Shown: piece after piece, positions 44,411 through 54,415 of the stretch
Numbering within the stretch: position 1 is the stretch's first letter
Layout of the letters: each line of letters opens with the position of its first letter
Assembly (NCBI RefSeq): GCF_019655335.1
Contig: NZ_BPFD01000013.1
Coordinates: 1 to 64,000 of the forward strand
From: Shewanella hafniensis
GTDB taxonomy: Bacteria; Pseudomonadota; Gammaproteobacteria; Enterobacterales; Shewanellaceae
DNA: 64,000 nt
Direction of reading: 5' to 3'
Translations under genes and position numbers: made by a program
The notes under the pieces: generated by a model
Told to the model about the DNA's origin: nothing
Seen by the model: the letters and a program-made list of their open reading frames with translations, nothing else
Database searches by the model: none

Positions 44411-45216
44411 AGGGTAAGTGAAAGTGTCTGTCTAAGTTGCGCGGTAATCGGAGCACGGCTGAACTTGAGCGAGTCTATCGCCAGTACATCCACAATTCCT
44501 AAAACGCTGTTAGTGATAAACGCCGAGTCAAATTCAATTAAACGCTCGGCGCCAACGGGCAAACATTCGATATTCATGTTCTGTTCAAGCAAGGCTAACA
44601 TAACCTGTTCGCGCATCACACCCGCCACGCCGCACTGGGTTAGTGAAGGGGTTATAACGCGATTGCCTTTGATAAAAAACACATTCGCCATCGAAGATTC
44701 AATCACATTGTCTTCGATATCGTTAACTAACCAGTCATCAAACCCCTGAGATAAAGGGTGGGATTTAATCAACACTTGTTCGAGTCGATTTAAATGCTTT
44801 ATCCCAGCCAACAAGGGCTGCAAACCTAAGCGTACCGACGAGGTTTTAAGGCAAATGCCCGCGTGCTGCCACTTTGCATAATGGCTTGGGATAGCATGAA
44901 CTGAGACAATTTCGGTCGGATTAACTGTTTCTGGTGGTGTGTAACCACGGCCACCGACACCACGGGTAACGATTAACTTAATACAATGATGAGGATATTC
45001 AATGGCTAAGGCATAAAGCTGCTGTTGCAGTGCTTCACTCATTTGCCATTGAAACCCAAGCCTTGCGGCGCCTGCGGTTAAACGAGTTTGATGGGCCTCT
45101 AAAAATAAAATCCCCTCAGCGCCTGTCCGCATAGTCGCGAACAGGCCATCACCGTAGGCAAGCCCTCGATCGGAAGGGTCGATACTCGCCTGCGATGCGC
45201 CATTCACCCAAAACAC
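44407..45216 (-). CDS. pabC: PabC, 4-amino-4-deoxychorismate lyase
   Basis: PLP-dependent fold-type IV enzyme that releases p-aminobenzoate for folate synthesis. Family marks are SDRGLAYGDGLFATMR, the PLP lysine in LLAGIKHLNRLEQVL and NVIESSMANVFFIKG. The frame opens at 45309, inside dcd, but the GTG at 45216 has AGGA 8 bp upstream and starts at FWVNG as in E. coli. It gives exactly 269 aa, the E. coli length. It begins 4 bp after dcd and overlaps mltG by 4 bp. Confidence 0.94.
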   Translation of the reverse strand: MFWVNGASQASIDPSDRGLAYGDGLFATMRTGAEGILFLEAHQTRLTAGAARLGFQWQMSEALQQQLYALAIEYPHHCIKLIVTRGVGGRGYTPPETVNPTEIVSVHAIPSHYAKWQHAGICLKTSSVRLGLQPLLAGIKHLNRLEQVLIKSHPLSQGFDDWLVNDIEDNVIESSMANVFFIKGNRVITPSLTQCGVAGVMREQVMLALLEQNMNIECLPVGAERLIEFDSAFITNSVLGIVDVLAIDSLKFSRAPITAQLRQTLSLTL

Positions 45217-45220
45217 GTGT

Positions 45221-45802
45221 TTAGTCCTGACTGATACGGCTAGCCACCGCTTCTTGCTGATCTTTGTACTTGGCACTCTTACGGGTGTTATAAGGACGTG
45301 CAACCGCATGATTTAAGCGTTCAAAGTTAAGCGCGCCTATGGTCATACGAGGACGCAGGGCCAAAGGTAACTTGCCGCTGTTATAGAACTCGAGCACGAT
45401 TTTACCCTGCCAACCCGGATCGATACGGTGCGCCGTCACGTGCACCATCAGGCCTAAACGCGCCAATGATGAACGACCATCGAGCCAACCGACGATATCG
45501 GCGGGTAAAGTTACGCTCTCGTAAGTCACAGCCAAAGCCAATTCGCCAGGATGCAAGAAAAACGCTTCGCCATCAGGGATTTCGATAATTTCACTCATCA
45601 CCCGATCGAGTGCGGCTTGCATCTCGACGCTTGGACCACTCAAGTCGATATAAGGCGCAGTATGATCTTTAAAGACGCGAAACTGTCCACCTAAGCGCAC
45701 ATCAACACTGACGCCTGAAATAGCTTCTATACCTGGGCGAGGTTCTATTACGATAGTGCCGTTATCAAGGGCCTGTTCAATTTCGATATCGGTTAAGCGC
45801 AT
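45221..45802 (-). CDS. dcd: Dcd, dCTP deaminase
   Basis: Trimeric enzyme that converts dCTP to dUTP, the main source of dUMP for thymidylate in enterobacteria. The length of 193 aa is identical to the E. coli enzyme. Conserved blocks are [14 protein letters not shown], the catalytic Arg/Glu segment [23 protein letters not shown] and [15 protein letters not shown]. It lies between udk and pabC, which groups nucleotide enzymes (udk, dcd, tmk) on one strand. Confidence 0.97.
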   Translation of the reverse strand: MRLTDIEIEQALDNGTIVIEPRPGIEAISGVSVDVRLGGQFRVFKDHTAPYIDLSGPSVEMQAALDRVMSEIIEIPDGEAFFLHPGELALAVTYESVTLPADIVGWLDGRSSLARLGLMVHVTAHRIDPGWQGKIVLEFYNSGKLPLALRPRMTIGALNFERLNHAVARPYNTRKSAKYKDQQEAVASRISQD

Positions 45803-45833
45803 CTTGCCTATTACTCCTTGAGTTTTTATGTCG

Positions 45834-46472
45834 TTATTTTGCCAGTAAATGTTGGATACGAGTCTTTAAAATATCGGTCGCAATACGATTCTTACCGCCA
45901 CGGGGAACGATAATATCGGCATATTGTTTCGACGGTTCGATAAACTGTAAGAACATAGGACGCACGGTTTTCTTGTACTGAGAAATCACAGATTCCATCG
46001 TACGGCCGCGTTCTGCCACATCACGGGTTAAGCGACGTAGGAAACAAATGTCCAGCGGCGTGTCCATAAACACACTCGCGTCCATCAACGCACGTAACTT
46101 AGGATCGGTCAGCAGTAAGATACCTTCTAAAATGATCACCTTTTTCGGTGTCATCGTCAGAGTTTCTGCTGTACGAGTGTGCTCTGTGTAGCTATAACAA
46201 GGGATATCAACAGCTTCGCCAGACTTAAGCAACTGTAAATGGGTGCACAACAGTTGATGGTCCAACGCTTTAGGATGATCGTAATTCGTTAATACCCGTT
46301 CATCCATGGATAAATGACTCTGATCGCGATAGTACGCGTCTTCATTAATTACCCCAATTTGATCTGTGCCTAAATCGCGGCGTAATTCGTCAAAAATCGT
46401 TTTGGCAATTAAACTTTTGCCCGATGCTGACGCGCCAGCAATTGCAATAATGACACACTGCTGAGAATTCAT
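45834..46472 (-). CDS. udk: Udk, uridine kinase
   Basis: Salvage kinase that phosphorylates uridine and cytidine. The P-loop [11 protein letters not shown] lies near residues 13-23, with the substrate block [18 protein letters not shown], the Walker B-like ILEGILLL and [11 protein letters not shown]. The length is 212 aa (E. coli 213). It starts 11 bp after apbC and is followed by dcd. Confidence 0.97.
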   Translation of the reverse strand: MNSQQCVIIAIAGASASGKSLIAKTIFDELRRDLGTDQIGVINEDAYYRDQSHLSMDERVLTNYDHPKALDHQLLCTHLQLLKSGEAVDIPCYSYTEHTRTAETLTMTPKKVIILEGILLLTDPKLRALMDASVFMDTPLDICFLRRLTRDVAERGRTMESVISQYKKTVRPMFLQFIEPSKQYADIIVPRGGKNRIATDILKTRIQHLLAK

Positions 46473-46483
46473 ACCCTTAAACC

Positions 46484-47599
46484 TTACTCGTCATCTGAAA
46501 CACTAATAGAAACTGTTTTCTGGCTTTGCTTTAAAGCCAATTCTGCGCCCACTTTACGGGCAATTTCCCGATAAAGTGCGGCTACTTCACTGTCTGGTTC
46601 GGCAACGACCGTCGGTGCACCGTTATCCATGGCTTCACGGATATTGATGTGCAGCGGCAAGGCGCCTAACAGTGGAACTTGATAACGCTCGGCGATTTTA
46701 CTGCCACCGTGTGTTCCAAATGGATGTTCTTTATGTCCACACTCGGGACATAAATGGAAACTCATGTTTTCGACGATCCCCAGCACAGGAATGTTCACTT
46801 TCTGGAACATATTGATGCCCTTCTTGGCATCTGCCAGCGCGATATCCTGCGGCGTGGTGACGATAACAGCGCCACTCACCGGCACTTTTTGCGACAGGGT
46901 TAATTGAATATCACCCGTACCCGGCGGCATATCGACGACTAAATAATCCAGCTCTGGCCATTGGGTTTCATTGAGTAGTTGCGCTAACGCGCCCGCAGCC
47001 ATTGGGCCGCGCCACACAGCGGCTTCATCACCGCTGAGCATAAACCCAATCGATTGCGCAGCAATACCATGGGCACTGGCGGCGGTCATGTGTTTGCCAT
47101 CGGGGGAAAGCGGTCTGAAATTAGGAATACCTAGCATCATAGGCACTGACGGGCCGTAAATATCCGCATCGAGAATACCCACCTGCGCGCCTTCAGCCGC
47201 GAGGGCCAAAGCTAAGTTCACAGCTGTGGTTGACTTACCCACTCCACCCTTACCTGAGGCAACGGCAATCACTTGCTTCACATTGGCAATCGGTGCGATA
47301 GAAGATAACGCTGAATAGGCTTTTGGTTGAAAATCGATTTCACATTCGACTTCATCGATAGCATCGAGCACTGCTAGCTTATTCGTCAACGCCATGACTG
47401 TGTCGCGATACTGGGTCATGCAAGGGTATGGATAGACTAAGCCAAGCTGCAAACGCTTACCTTCCAACGCCAGTTTATTTACGCATCCTGCGCTCACTAA
47501 CCCTTTCGCGAGATACGGGTCAACAAATGAATCGAGAATAGCCAGAACTGGCCCGAGAAGATCGTCATTTAGACGATAATCAGTTTGAGTTGAAGACAA
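46484..47599 (-). CDS. apbC: ApbC/Mrp, iron-sulfur cluster carrier ATPase
   Basis: P-loop ATPase of the Mrp/NBP35 family that binds and delivers [4Fe-4S] clusters. It has an N-terminal MIP18-like domain (to about residue 95), then the deviant Walker [27 protein letters not shown] and the cluster-binding CPEC motif in [17 protein letters not shown]. The frame opens at 47617; the TTG at 47599 has a G-rich ribosome site (GGTGGGGG) at good distance and yields 371 aa. It is divergent from metG, as in E. coli. Confidence 0.94.
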   Translation of the reverse strand: MSSTQTDYRLNDDLLGPVLAILDSFVDPYLAKGLVSAGCVNKLALEGKRLQLGLVYPYPCMTQYRDTVMALTNKLAVLDAIDEVECEIDFQPKAYSALSSIAPIANVKQVIAVASGKGGVGKSTTAVNLALALAAEGAQVGILDADIYGPSVPMMLGIPNFRPLSPDGKHMTAASAHGIAAQSIGFMLSGDEAAVWRGPMAAGALAQLLNETQWPELDYLVVDMPPGTGDIQLTLSQKVPVSGAVIVTTPQDIALADAKKGINMFQKVNIPVLGIVENMSFHLCPECGHKEHPFGTHGGSKIAERYQVPLLGALPLHINIREAMDNGAPTVVAEPDSEVAALYREIARKVGAELALKQSQKTVSISVSDDE

Positions 47600-47759
47600 A
47601 AGAATTACCCCCACCAATAAATTTGCCCAAGTGTACCAGATAATGCAGAAAACATTAGCGCAGATTTAGCTCAATCGGCTCAGCTTTTGATGAAAATCAT
47701 CCTGTAATCGGTTAGTATCTCTACCAATATTTTTGGCCCACCACGATATTTGAGACAAG

Positions 47760-49829
47760 ATGGCAACTTCACAACGTAAAATTCTCGTGACCAGCGCACT
47801 TCCCTACGCAAACGGACCGATACATTTAGGTCACATGTTGGAATACATCCAGACAGATATCTGGTCGCGTTATCAAAAGCTTCGTGGACATGAGTGCCAC
47901 TATATTTGTGCCGATGATGCCCATGGCACGCCGATCATGCTTAAAGCCCAGCAATTAGGCATAGCGCCTGAAGATATGATCGCCCAAGTGAATAAAGAAC
48001 ATCAGCAGGATTTCGCCGATTTTAATATCGCCTTCGATAATTATCACAGCACCCACAGTGAAGAAAACCGCGTGCTGGCGAGTGATATTTACTTAAAACT
48101 GCGGGCGAATGGCTATATCAAAAGCAAGAGCATTTCTCAGCTGTTCGATCCTGAGAAATCCATGTTCCTACCTGACCGCTTCGTAAAAGGTACTTGTCCT
48201 AAGTGTAAATCGCCCGATCAATACGGTGACAACTGTGATGCCTGCGGCGCGACTTACAGCCCAACTGAACTGATCAATCCAAAATCAGCGGTATCGGGTG
48301 CAACGCCAGTGATGAAAGACACTGAACACTTCTTCTTCGACCTGCCTGCCTTTGAAGGCATGCTAAAAGAGTGGACTCGCTCGGGTGCACTGCAAACAGA
48401 AATGGCCAATAAACTCGACGAATGGTTCGAGCAAGGTCTGCAGCAATGGGATATTACCCGTGATGCACCTTACTTTGGTTTCGAAATCCCCGATGCACCG
48501 GGCAAATATTTCTACGTGTGGTTAGATGCGCCTATCGGCTATATGGGTTCATTCAAAAATCTGTGCGACAAACGCCCAGAACTGAGCTTTGATGAATTCT
48601 GGAGTAAAGATTCAACCGCTGAGGTTTATCACTTCATCGGTAAAGACATAGTCTACTTCCACAGCCTGTTCTGGCCAGCCATGCTGCACGGCTCAGGTTA
48701 TCGTCAGCCAAACAGCGTCTATGCCCACGGCTATGTGACGGTCAATGGCGCGAAAATGTCAAAATCAAAAGGCACCTTTATCAAGGCGCGCACCTATTTA
48801 GATCATTTAGATCCTGAATATTTACGTTACTACTACGCCGCCAAACTCAGCAGTCGTATCGACGATTTAGATTTAAATCTGGAAGATTTCGCCCAGCGCG
48901 TGAACTCAGACTTAGTCGGTAAGCTAGTGAACTTAGCCTCGCGCACCGCAGGTTTTATCACTAAACGCTTCGATGGCAAGCTCGCGAAAATTAACGACAC
49001 CACCCTGACCGAAGCGTTTTTAGCCAAGCAAGACGTGATTGCCGATTTTTACGAGTCGCGCGAATACGGCAAAGCGATGCGCGAAATCATGGCGCTGGCG
49101 GATATTGCCAACGGGTTTGTGGCCGATGCTGCACCTTGGCAAATGGTGAAACATGACGATCAACAGGAAGCGGCACATCAAGTGTGTTCAAACGCCTTGA
49201 ATCTGTTCCGTATTTTAGTGACTTATCTAAAACCTGTATTGCCACGTTTAGCCCAAGATGTAGAAGCCTTCTTCCAATTGCCACTCACTTGGGATGCATT
49301 GAGCCAAGATTTAGCGGGCCATGAAATCGCCCCATTCAAGGCCATGATGCAACGTGTTGAGCTGGATAAAGTCAATGCCATGGTTGCTGATTCCAAGGAT
49401 AACCTGCAAGTCACGGCCGATGCGCCAAAGACGGCTGCGCCTGAAAAAACCGCTAAAGCTTCATCGGTGAGTAGTGAGCCGCTGGTTAACGATCCTATCA
49501 GTGAGACCATCAACTTTGATGATTTTGCTAAAATCGACCTGCGTATCGCTCGCATCGTTAAAGCTGAACATGTTGCTGACGCTGACAAATTACTCAAATT
49601 ACAACTCGACATCGGTGGTGAAACGCGCCAAGTGTTTGCCGGGATCAAATCGGCTTATTCGCCAGAAGATCTCGAAGGCAAGTTAACTGTAATGGTGGCG
49701 AACTTAGCGCCACGTAAGATGCGTTTTGGCATGTCTGAAGGCATGGTGTTAGCAGCAGGCCCTGGTGGCAGCGACCTGTGGATTTTAGAACCCCATGAAG
49801 GCGCACAGCCTGGCATGCGGGTTAAGTAA
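47760..49829 (+). CDS. metG: MetG, methionyl-tRNA synthetase
   Basis: Class I aminoacyl-tRNA synthetase. The HIGH-type motif appears as GPIHLGHM, the zinc site as [17 protein letters not shown] and the KMSKS loop as [10 protein letters not shown]. The C-terminal part (about residues 585-689, [18 protein letters not shown]) is the tRNA-binding/dimerisation OB fold, linked by an Ala/Lys-rich spacer. The length is 689 aa (E. coli 677). It is monocistronic and followed by a terminator. Confidence 0.98.
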   Translation: MATSQRKILVTSALPYANGPIHLGHMLEYIQTDIWSRYQKLRGHECHYICADDAHGTPIMLKAQQLGIAPEDMIAQVNKEHQQDFADFNIAFDNYHSTHSEENRVLASDIYLKLRANGYIKSKSISQLFDPEKSMFLPDRFVKGTCPKCKSPDQYGDNCDACGATYSPTELINPKSAVSGATPVMKDTEHFFFDLPAFEGMLKEWTRSGALQTEMANKLDEWFEQGLQQWDITRDAPYFGFEIPDAPGKYFYVWLDAPIGYMGSFKNLCDKRPELSFDEFWSKDSTAEVYHFIGKDIVYFHSLFWPAMLHGSGYRQPNSVYAHGYVTVNGAKMSKSKGTFIKARTYLDHLDPEYLRYYYAAKLSSRIDDLDLNLEDFAQRVNSDLVGKLVNLASRTAGFITKRFDGKLAKINDTTLTEAFLAKQDVIADFYESREYGKAMREIMALADIANGFVADAAPWQMVKHDDQQEAAHQVCSNALNLFRILVTYLKPVLPRLAQDVEAFFQLPLTWDALSQDLAGHEIAPFKAMMQRVELDKVNAMVADSKDNLQVTADAPKTAAPEKTAKASSVSSEPLVNDPISETINFDDFAKIDLRIARIVKAEHVADADKLLKLQLDIGGETRQVFAGIKSAYSPEDLEGKLTVMVANLAPRKMRFGMSEGMVLAAGPGGSDLWILEPHEGAQPGMRVK

Positions 49830-49856
49830 TCTGCGCTAGCTAACGCTTGAAAATCA

Positions 49857-49886
49857 ATAAGGCCGCATTTTATGTGGCCTTATTTG
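49857..49886 (+). terminator. terminator of metG
   Basis: AATAAGGCCGCA pairs with TGTGGCCTTATT around a short T/A loop, ending in ATTTG; it starts 28 bp after the stop. Confidence 0.8.
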
Positions 49887-49932
49887 TTGATATCGATTGT
49901 TTGAACCTTTTCGTGGCGCCGAGTGTCAATTC

Positions 49933-50083
49933 GTCTTTTAAAAGACTGAGTTTACGCCACTAGGTTTAGCTGACAGGTTTAAGCGACTGCTTTAAGTGAC
50001 AGGTTTCAGAAAACGAGTTAATGCTCGTATTTCTATCGACAAGGCATTCGCTGCAGTGTGATATCCATATCTGTGACAGGTCT
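49933..50083 (+). promoter_or_regulatory. upstream region of the AEC gene with palindrome and direct repeats
   Basis: A perfect 14-bp palindrome GTCTTTTAAAAGAC lies at 49933-49946. A 10-bp word TGACAGGTTT occurs at 49971 and 49997, and as TGACAGGTCT at 50074. The layout suggests binding sites for a regulator, but no consensus is recognised. Confidence 0.3.
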
Positions 50084-50124
50084 AAAATCGACGCAATGTT
50101 CAGTGAATCATTCGAGGAGTAGTT

Positions 50125-51081
50125 ATGGTAAATATCGTTGAGCAGTTGCTGTTTTCTGCCTCGATTACGGGTCCAATCTGTTTGATGTTAGCGCTCGGAG
50201 TGATCCTAAAACGCACCCAAATCATCAATGAAAACTTTATTGATGTCGCATCAAAATTAGTCTTTAACGTGACGCTGCCAGCCTTACTGTTCCTTAGCAT
50301 TATTAGCTCCAATCACGATCTCGCCTCCAGTGCGCCCTTAATTGGCTATGGTTTAGCGGCCAATCTGCTGTTTTTTATATTATCCACCTATGCAACTGGA
50401 CGACTATTTCCCAAGCACAAAGACCAAGGCGTGATCATTCAAGGGGGATTCAGGGCCAATACCGCGATTATTGGCTTAGCTTATGTTTCCAACGCCTACG
50501 GCAGTTCTGGTGTTGCTTTAGCTGCGGTTTATGTCGCCTCGATGACGCTGCTCTACAATATTCAAGCGGTTATTTGCCTCAGCCCTAAAGGCGAAGAATC
50601 CAGCCAACGCGCATTTGGCGTGATTATTAAAACCATCACCAAAAACCCACTGATCATTGCCATTATGGTCGGCATGTTGTTCTATTTACTTGCTATTCCA
50701 GTACCGAAAATGGTGCTTGATGCGGGCCAATACTTTGCCAATATGACCCTGCCACTAGCGCTACTGTGCACTGGCGGTTCGCTCGATATTGGTTCACTCA
50801 AACATGAAAAGCATTCGACTTGGTTCTCGACCGCATTAAAACTGATCTTTGCCCCGCTTTTTATCACGCTTGGGGCCTTGCTGTTGGGCTATCGTGGGAT
50901 TGAGTTAGCGCTGGTCTTTTTAATGAGTTCTGCGCCCACCGCAGCCGCCAGCTATGTGATGGCACGCGCCATGGGTGGCAATGCATCCCTTGCAGCCAAT
51001 ATTATCGCGCTGACCACAGTCTGCTCGTTGATCACGTGCACCTTAGGCATCTTTGTATTGTCAACTTTGGAGCTGATCTAG
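50125..51081 (+). CDS. AEC-family (auxin efflux carrier-like) transporter
   Basis: A 318-aa inner-membrane protein with about ten hydrophobic helices. Family marks are the opening LMLALGVILKRTQIINENF, the Asn/Pro-rich VFNVTLPALLFL helix break and GFRANTAIIGLAY in the middle, and the C-terminal MSSAPTAAASYVMARAMGGN. AEC members in bacteria carry organic acids such as malate, malonate or lactate; the substrate here is unknown. GAGGAG provides a strong ribosome site. It stands alone, with repeats upstream that may be regulatory. Confidence 0.9.
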   Translation: MVNIVEQLLFSASITGPICLMLALGVILKRTQIINENFIDVASKLVFNVTLPALLFLSIISSNHDLASSAPLIGYGLAANLLFFILSTYATGRLFPKHKDQGVIIQGGFRANTAIIGLAYVSNAYGSSGVALAAVYVASMTLLYNIQAVICLSPKGEESSQRAFGVIIKTITKNPLIIAIMVGMLFYLLAIPVPKMVLDAGQYFANMTLPLALLCTGGSLDIGSLKHEKHSTWFSTALKLIFAPLFITLGALLLGYRGIELALVFLMSSAPTAAASYVMARAMGGNASLAANIIALTTVCSLITCTLGIFVLSTLELI

Positions 51082-51163
51082 CTGCTGCTAAAGGCTAAGA
51101 GCTAATTGCTAAATCAGCTAGAGGAACAAGTTTGAGTGCTGATAAGTCACCATAACTCACAGC

Positions 51164-51188
51164 AAAAAGGCGAGCCATGCTCGCCTTT
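51164..51188. terminator. bidirectional terminator between AEC and Nif3-like genes
   Basis: AAAGGCGAGC and GCTCGCCTTT form a perfect 10-bp stem with a 3-base loop. The T run is better on the minus strand (five T), serving the Nif3-like gene; convergent use is likely. Confidence 0.82.
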
Positions 51189-51239
51189 CGTTTAGGGATA
51201 AACGGTTAGATAGTCATCATAAGCCGCTTTATTAATGGA

Positions 51240-51992
51240 TTAGACCGGATTGGTGATATCTACAAAATGGTGCACTAAATCAAACTCGCGGGCGAGATGA
51301 CGGCCTAAGGCTTGAATCCCAAAACGCTCGGTCGCATGGTGCCCCGCCGCAAAATAATGTACGCCCTGCTCTACCGCACTGTGGAAAGTGCGTTCGGACA
51401 CTTCACCACTGATAAACGCATCCACACCTAAACTCGCCGCAACATCGATATAATCCTGCGCGCCGCCAGTACACCAAGCTAAATGTTGGATCTTGGCATC
51501 GCCATCACCTATGTGCAGTGGAGCTCTGCCTAACGCATCCTCAAGGGTGTGAGAAAATTCGCTAGCACTAACCGCAAGATCAAGTTTTCCACGCCACAGC
51601 AGCCCCTGAGCCACCTCTTCGATGGCTTCTGCGTCGACGATCCCAAGTTGCCTGCCTAAGGTCGCGTTATTACCGAGCATTGGGTGGGCATCTAAGGGCA
51701 AATGATAGCCAAACAAACTAATATCATGCTTGAGTAGCGCCTTAATCCTGCGTTGTTTCATGCCAGTGATCACTTCAGGCTCATTCTTCCAAAAAAAGCC
51801 GTGATGGACCAAAATCGCATCGGCGTTTAATCGAATCGCTTCATCGATCAAGGCCTGACACGCAGTCACGCCCGTCACTATGGTGCGGATCTCATCCTTG
51901 CCTTCTATTTGAAGCCCATTGGGCGCGTAATCTTTAAACGCCGAGATATGTAAAAAATCGGCTAAATATTGGGTTAATTCTGTCCGTGTCAT
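51240..51992 (-). CDS. Nif3-like dinuclear metal-binding protein (YbgI type)
   Basis: A 250-aa protein of the NIF3/YbgI/DUF34 family (E. coli YbgI 247). Metal-site motifs are AILVHHGFFWKNE, GYHLPLDAHPMLGNN and the C-terminal FAAGHHATERFG. A GTP cyclohydrolase-like role and a metal-insertion role have both been proposed for the family; none is firmly established. It is a single gene, with AAAGGA upstream of the start. Confidence 0.92.
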   Translation of the reverse strand: MTRTELTQYLADFLHISAFKDYAPNGLQIEGKDEIRTIVTGVTACQALIDEAIRLNADAILVHHGFFWKNEPEVITGMKQRRIKALLKHDISLFGYHLPLDAHPMLGNNATLGRQLGIVDAEAIEEVAQGLLWRGKLDLAVSASEFSHTLEDALGRAPLHIGDGDAKIQHLAWCTGGAQDYIDVAASLGVDAFISGEVSERTFHSAVEQGVHYFAAGHHATERFGIQALGRHLAREFDLVHHFVDITNPV

Positions 51993-52062
51993 TGCATTAC
52001 CGTCCTTTACTCAAGATGTTCATTTACTAAAAATGGCGACTTAATCAAAATAAGACAGTCGC

Positions 52063-52533
52063 TTACATCGCGATATCAACACGCACACCACCTTGCAGGT
52101 AGACCACTCGCACTCTGTCACCCGCATTGAATACCATGCCAGCATCATAGTCTTGGATCACCATAACTTGGGTGCCATCTTCTTGATTGATCATCAATTC
52201 AACCAGCTTCAATGACTGCACGCTCGTGCCACTGCCATAACGATTACCAATACTGCCACCAATCAAAGCGCCTAAAATGGTTGCTACATCACGGCCAGAA
52301 CCGCCACCAAACTGATTACCAATCACCCCACCCGCTAAGGCGCCACCAAAGGTTTTCCAGCCTTGATTACGGTCTTCAATCAGCTGGGTTTCAGTGATAT
52401 TACGTACTGAGGTAATATCGCCATAGAGCACTTTCTCGACAGGCACAGCTTGATTACGGTCATAACCTGCACTCGCGGGGCTGATGATAAACGCAAAAAT
52501 AAACATAAAGCTTGCTAGAGTAGGTTTCCACAT
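52063..52533 (-). CDS. glycine-zipper 2TM-domain exported protein
   Basis: A 156-aa protein with a signal peptide ending near SPASA (about residue 22) and a glycine zipper of the 17-kDa antigen/SlyB type (GGALAGGVIGNQFGGGSGRD and ILGALIGGSIGNRYG, about residues 63-101). A C-terminal beta domain (VMVIQDYDAGMVFNAGDRVRV) follows. There is no lipobox cysteine, so unlike SlyB it is not a lipoprotein. The likely location is the periplasmic face of the outer membrane. It is divergent from aat with only 54 bp between. Confidence 0.85.
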   Translation of the reverse strand: MWKPTLASFMFIFAFIISPASAGYDRNQAVPVEKVLYGDITSVRNITETQLIEDRNQGWKTFGGALAGGVIGNQFGGGSGRDVATILGALIGGSIGNRYGSGTSVQSLKLVELMINQEDGTQVMVIQDYDAGMVFNAGDRVRVVYLQGGVRVDIAM

Positions 52534-52587
52534 ATCTGAATTTCCGCTAACTTAATAATAAGGTCTATAACTAAATCATACTCAATT

Positions 52588-53301
52588 GTGAAGTCACTGT
52601 CTTTTCTGAATCACGAATTTGAAGCTTTTCCTTCACCCGAACTCGCCTTAACCGATCCTAATGGGTTATTGGCTATCGGCGGCGACTTACGCCCTGAACG
52701 CTTACTCTCGGCTTACTACAACGGTATTTTTCCTTGGTTTAACTCAGATGATCCTATTTTGTGGTGGTCGCCCGATCCCCGCGCCGTGTTTATTCCAGGT
52801 GAAGTCCACATCAGCACAAGTTTGCGGAAATACTTAAAAAAACAACCTTGGCGGATCACAATCAATCACGCTTTCACCGATGTAATGGCGGGATGCGCGC
52901 AGCCAAGAGAAAAACAGAGCGGCACTTGGATCACCCAAGAAATTCAAATCGCCTATCGCGAACTGCATCACACAGGTCACGCCCATTCCATTGAAGTCTG
53001 GGAAGGCGAACGTTTAATCGGTGGGCTTTACGGCTTAGCGATCGGCCAAGTGTTTTGCGGCGAATCCATGTTTCACCGTAAAACTAATGCGTCCAAGGCC
53101 GCCGTTGCAGCGCTGCAACAGCATTTACTCAAAATGGGATTCAAACTCATCGATGCACAAGTGATGAATCCTCACCTAGAAAGTTTGGGAGCCAAAGCCA
53201 TTAAACGCATTGATTTTATAACGTTACTTAGCGAACTGAGAAACAATCCCGTGGACCCAACGACTTGGACCACTAAAGAGGTCATCCTTGAACTCGAGTA
53301 A
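52588..53301 (+). CDS. aat: Aat, leucyl/phenylalanyl-tRNA-protein transferase
   Basis: Adds Leu or Phe to proteins with N-terminal Lys or Arg, making them N-degron substrates for ClpS-ClpAP. Conserved blocks are [54 protein letters not shown] and [15 protein letters not shown]. The length of 237 aa is typical (E. coli 234). The start is GTG without a visible ribosome site; a CATACT -10-like box lies just upstream, so the transcript may be nearly leaderless. Its end overlaps bpt by 14 bp. clpA and clpS lie in the same cluster. Confidence 0.95.
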   Translation: MKSLSFLNHEFEAFPSPELALTDPNGLLAIGGDLRPERLLSAYYNGIFPWFNSDDPILWWSPDPRAVFIPGEVHISTSLRKYLKKQPWRITINHAFTDVMAGCAQPREKQSGTWITQEIQIAYRELHHTGHAHSIEVWEGERLIGGLYGLAIGQVFCGESMFHRKTNASKAAVAALQQHLLKMGFKLIDAQVMNPHLESLGAKAIKRIDFITLLSELRNNPVDPTTWTTKEVILELE

Positions 53302-53989
53302 AGCATCGATCGCTATCGGTATCAGTCAAATATTTCCCTGCAGCTACCTCGATGGCCAGCAGGAGCAGCTACTTGTCATCCAAGAAGATACGCTCGATCC
53401 CATTTTATTTGAGCGTTTACTCGCGGTGGGTTTTCGCCGCAGTGGCGGCTCCATCTATAAACCCCGTTGCCCAAGGTGCAGCGCGTGCCAGCCTATTCGT
53501 GTGCCAGCGCATGAATTTGTGCCATCGAAACGTCAAAAACGGACCTTAGCAAAAAACCAAGATCTGACCTGGCGAATTACTTCGGAGCAAACCGCTGAAC
53601 AATATGCCCTGTATGAGCATTACATTCGTAAGCGGCATTTTGATGGCCCTATGTTTCCCCCGAGTGAAGATCAATATCATCACTTTCTTTTTTGCCATTG
53701 GTTGCCACCGACGTTTATCGAAGTCTATAACGGCGATAAATTATTAGCGGTTGCGGTTACAGATACCTTACCCAATAGTCTTTCGGCAATTTACAGCTAT
53801 TTTGACCCCGACGAAGAACAGCGTTCCCTCGGCGCCCTGTTAATTTTAATTCAGTGCCGATTGGCAAAACTCATGGACAAAGAATTTGTTTATCTCGGAT
53901 ATCAAATAGATGAAAACCGTAAAATGTCCTACAAGCGTTTATATCGCCCATATCAAATTCTCACACCGACGGGCTGGGAGTATTCCTAA
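53288..53989 (+). CDS. bpt: Bpt, aspartate/glutamate leucyltransferase
   Basis: N-end-rule enzyme related to eukaryotic ATE1; it attaches Leu to proteins starting with Asp or Glu. The N-terminal Cys motif [30 protein letters not shown] and the C-terminal [22 protein letters not shown] are characteristic. At 233 aa it has family length. The start is TTG, supported by AGAGG at the right distance inside the end of aat, so it is coupled to aat. Together the two transferases cover basic and acidic N-terminal residues. E. coli lacks this gene. Confidence 0.95.
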   Translation: MNSSKASIAIGISQIFPCSYLDGQQEQLLVIQEDTLDPILFERLLAVGFRRSGGSIYKPRCPRCSACQPIRVPAHEFVPSKRQKRTLAKNQDLTWRITSEQTAEQYALYEHYIRKRHFDGPMFPPSEDQYHHFLFCHWLPPTFIEVYNGDKLLAVAVTDTLPNSLSAIYSYFDPDEEQRSLGALLILIQCRLAKLMDKEFVYLGYQIDENRKMSYKRLYRPYQILTPTGWEYS

Positions 53990-54077
53990 GTTTGCTAAGT
54001 ACTTCCCCTTTACAGCAGGGTGAATTTGGGGCATGATACGCCCGTTTTTTATATTCGAAGGCTAATGGGATAATTAA

Positions 54078-54299
<222 letters not shown>

Positions 54300-54316
54300 T
54301 ATAGCCTCTTAGATTT

Positions 54317-54343
54317 AAAAACCCGGCAAGGCCGGGTTTTTTT
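54317..54343 (+). terminator. terminator of infA
   Basis: AAAAACCCGGC and GCCGGGTTTTT pair around AAG, with a T run of seven. Confidence 0.95.
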
Positions 54344-54357
54344 GTTTGCGAAAGATG

Positions 54358-54387
54358 AAAAAAATGGCTGCAATTGCAGCCATTTTT
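54358..54387 (-). terminator. terminator of clpA
   Basis: AAAAATGGCTGCAA and TTGCAGCCATTTTT form a perfect palindrome; on the minus strand it is followed by further T, 28 bp after the clpA stop. Confidence 0.92.
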
Positions 54388-54415
54388 ATGTCTAAAACTA
54401 ATGGAGAATCAAGCG

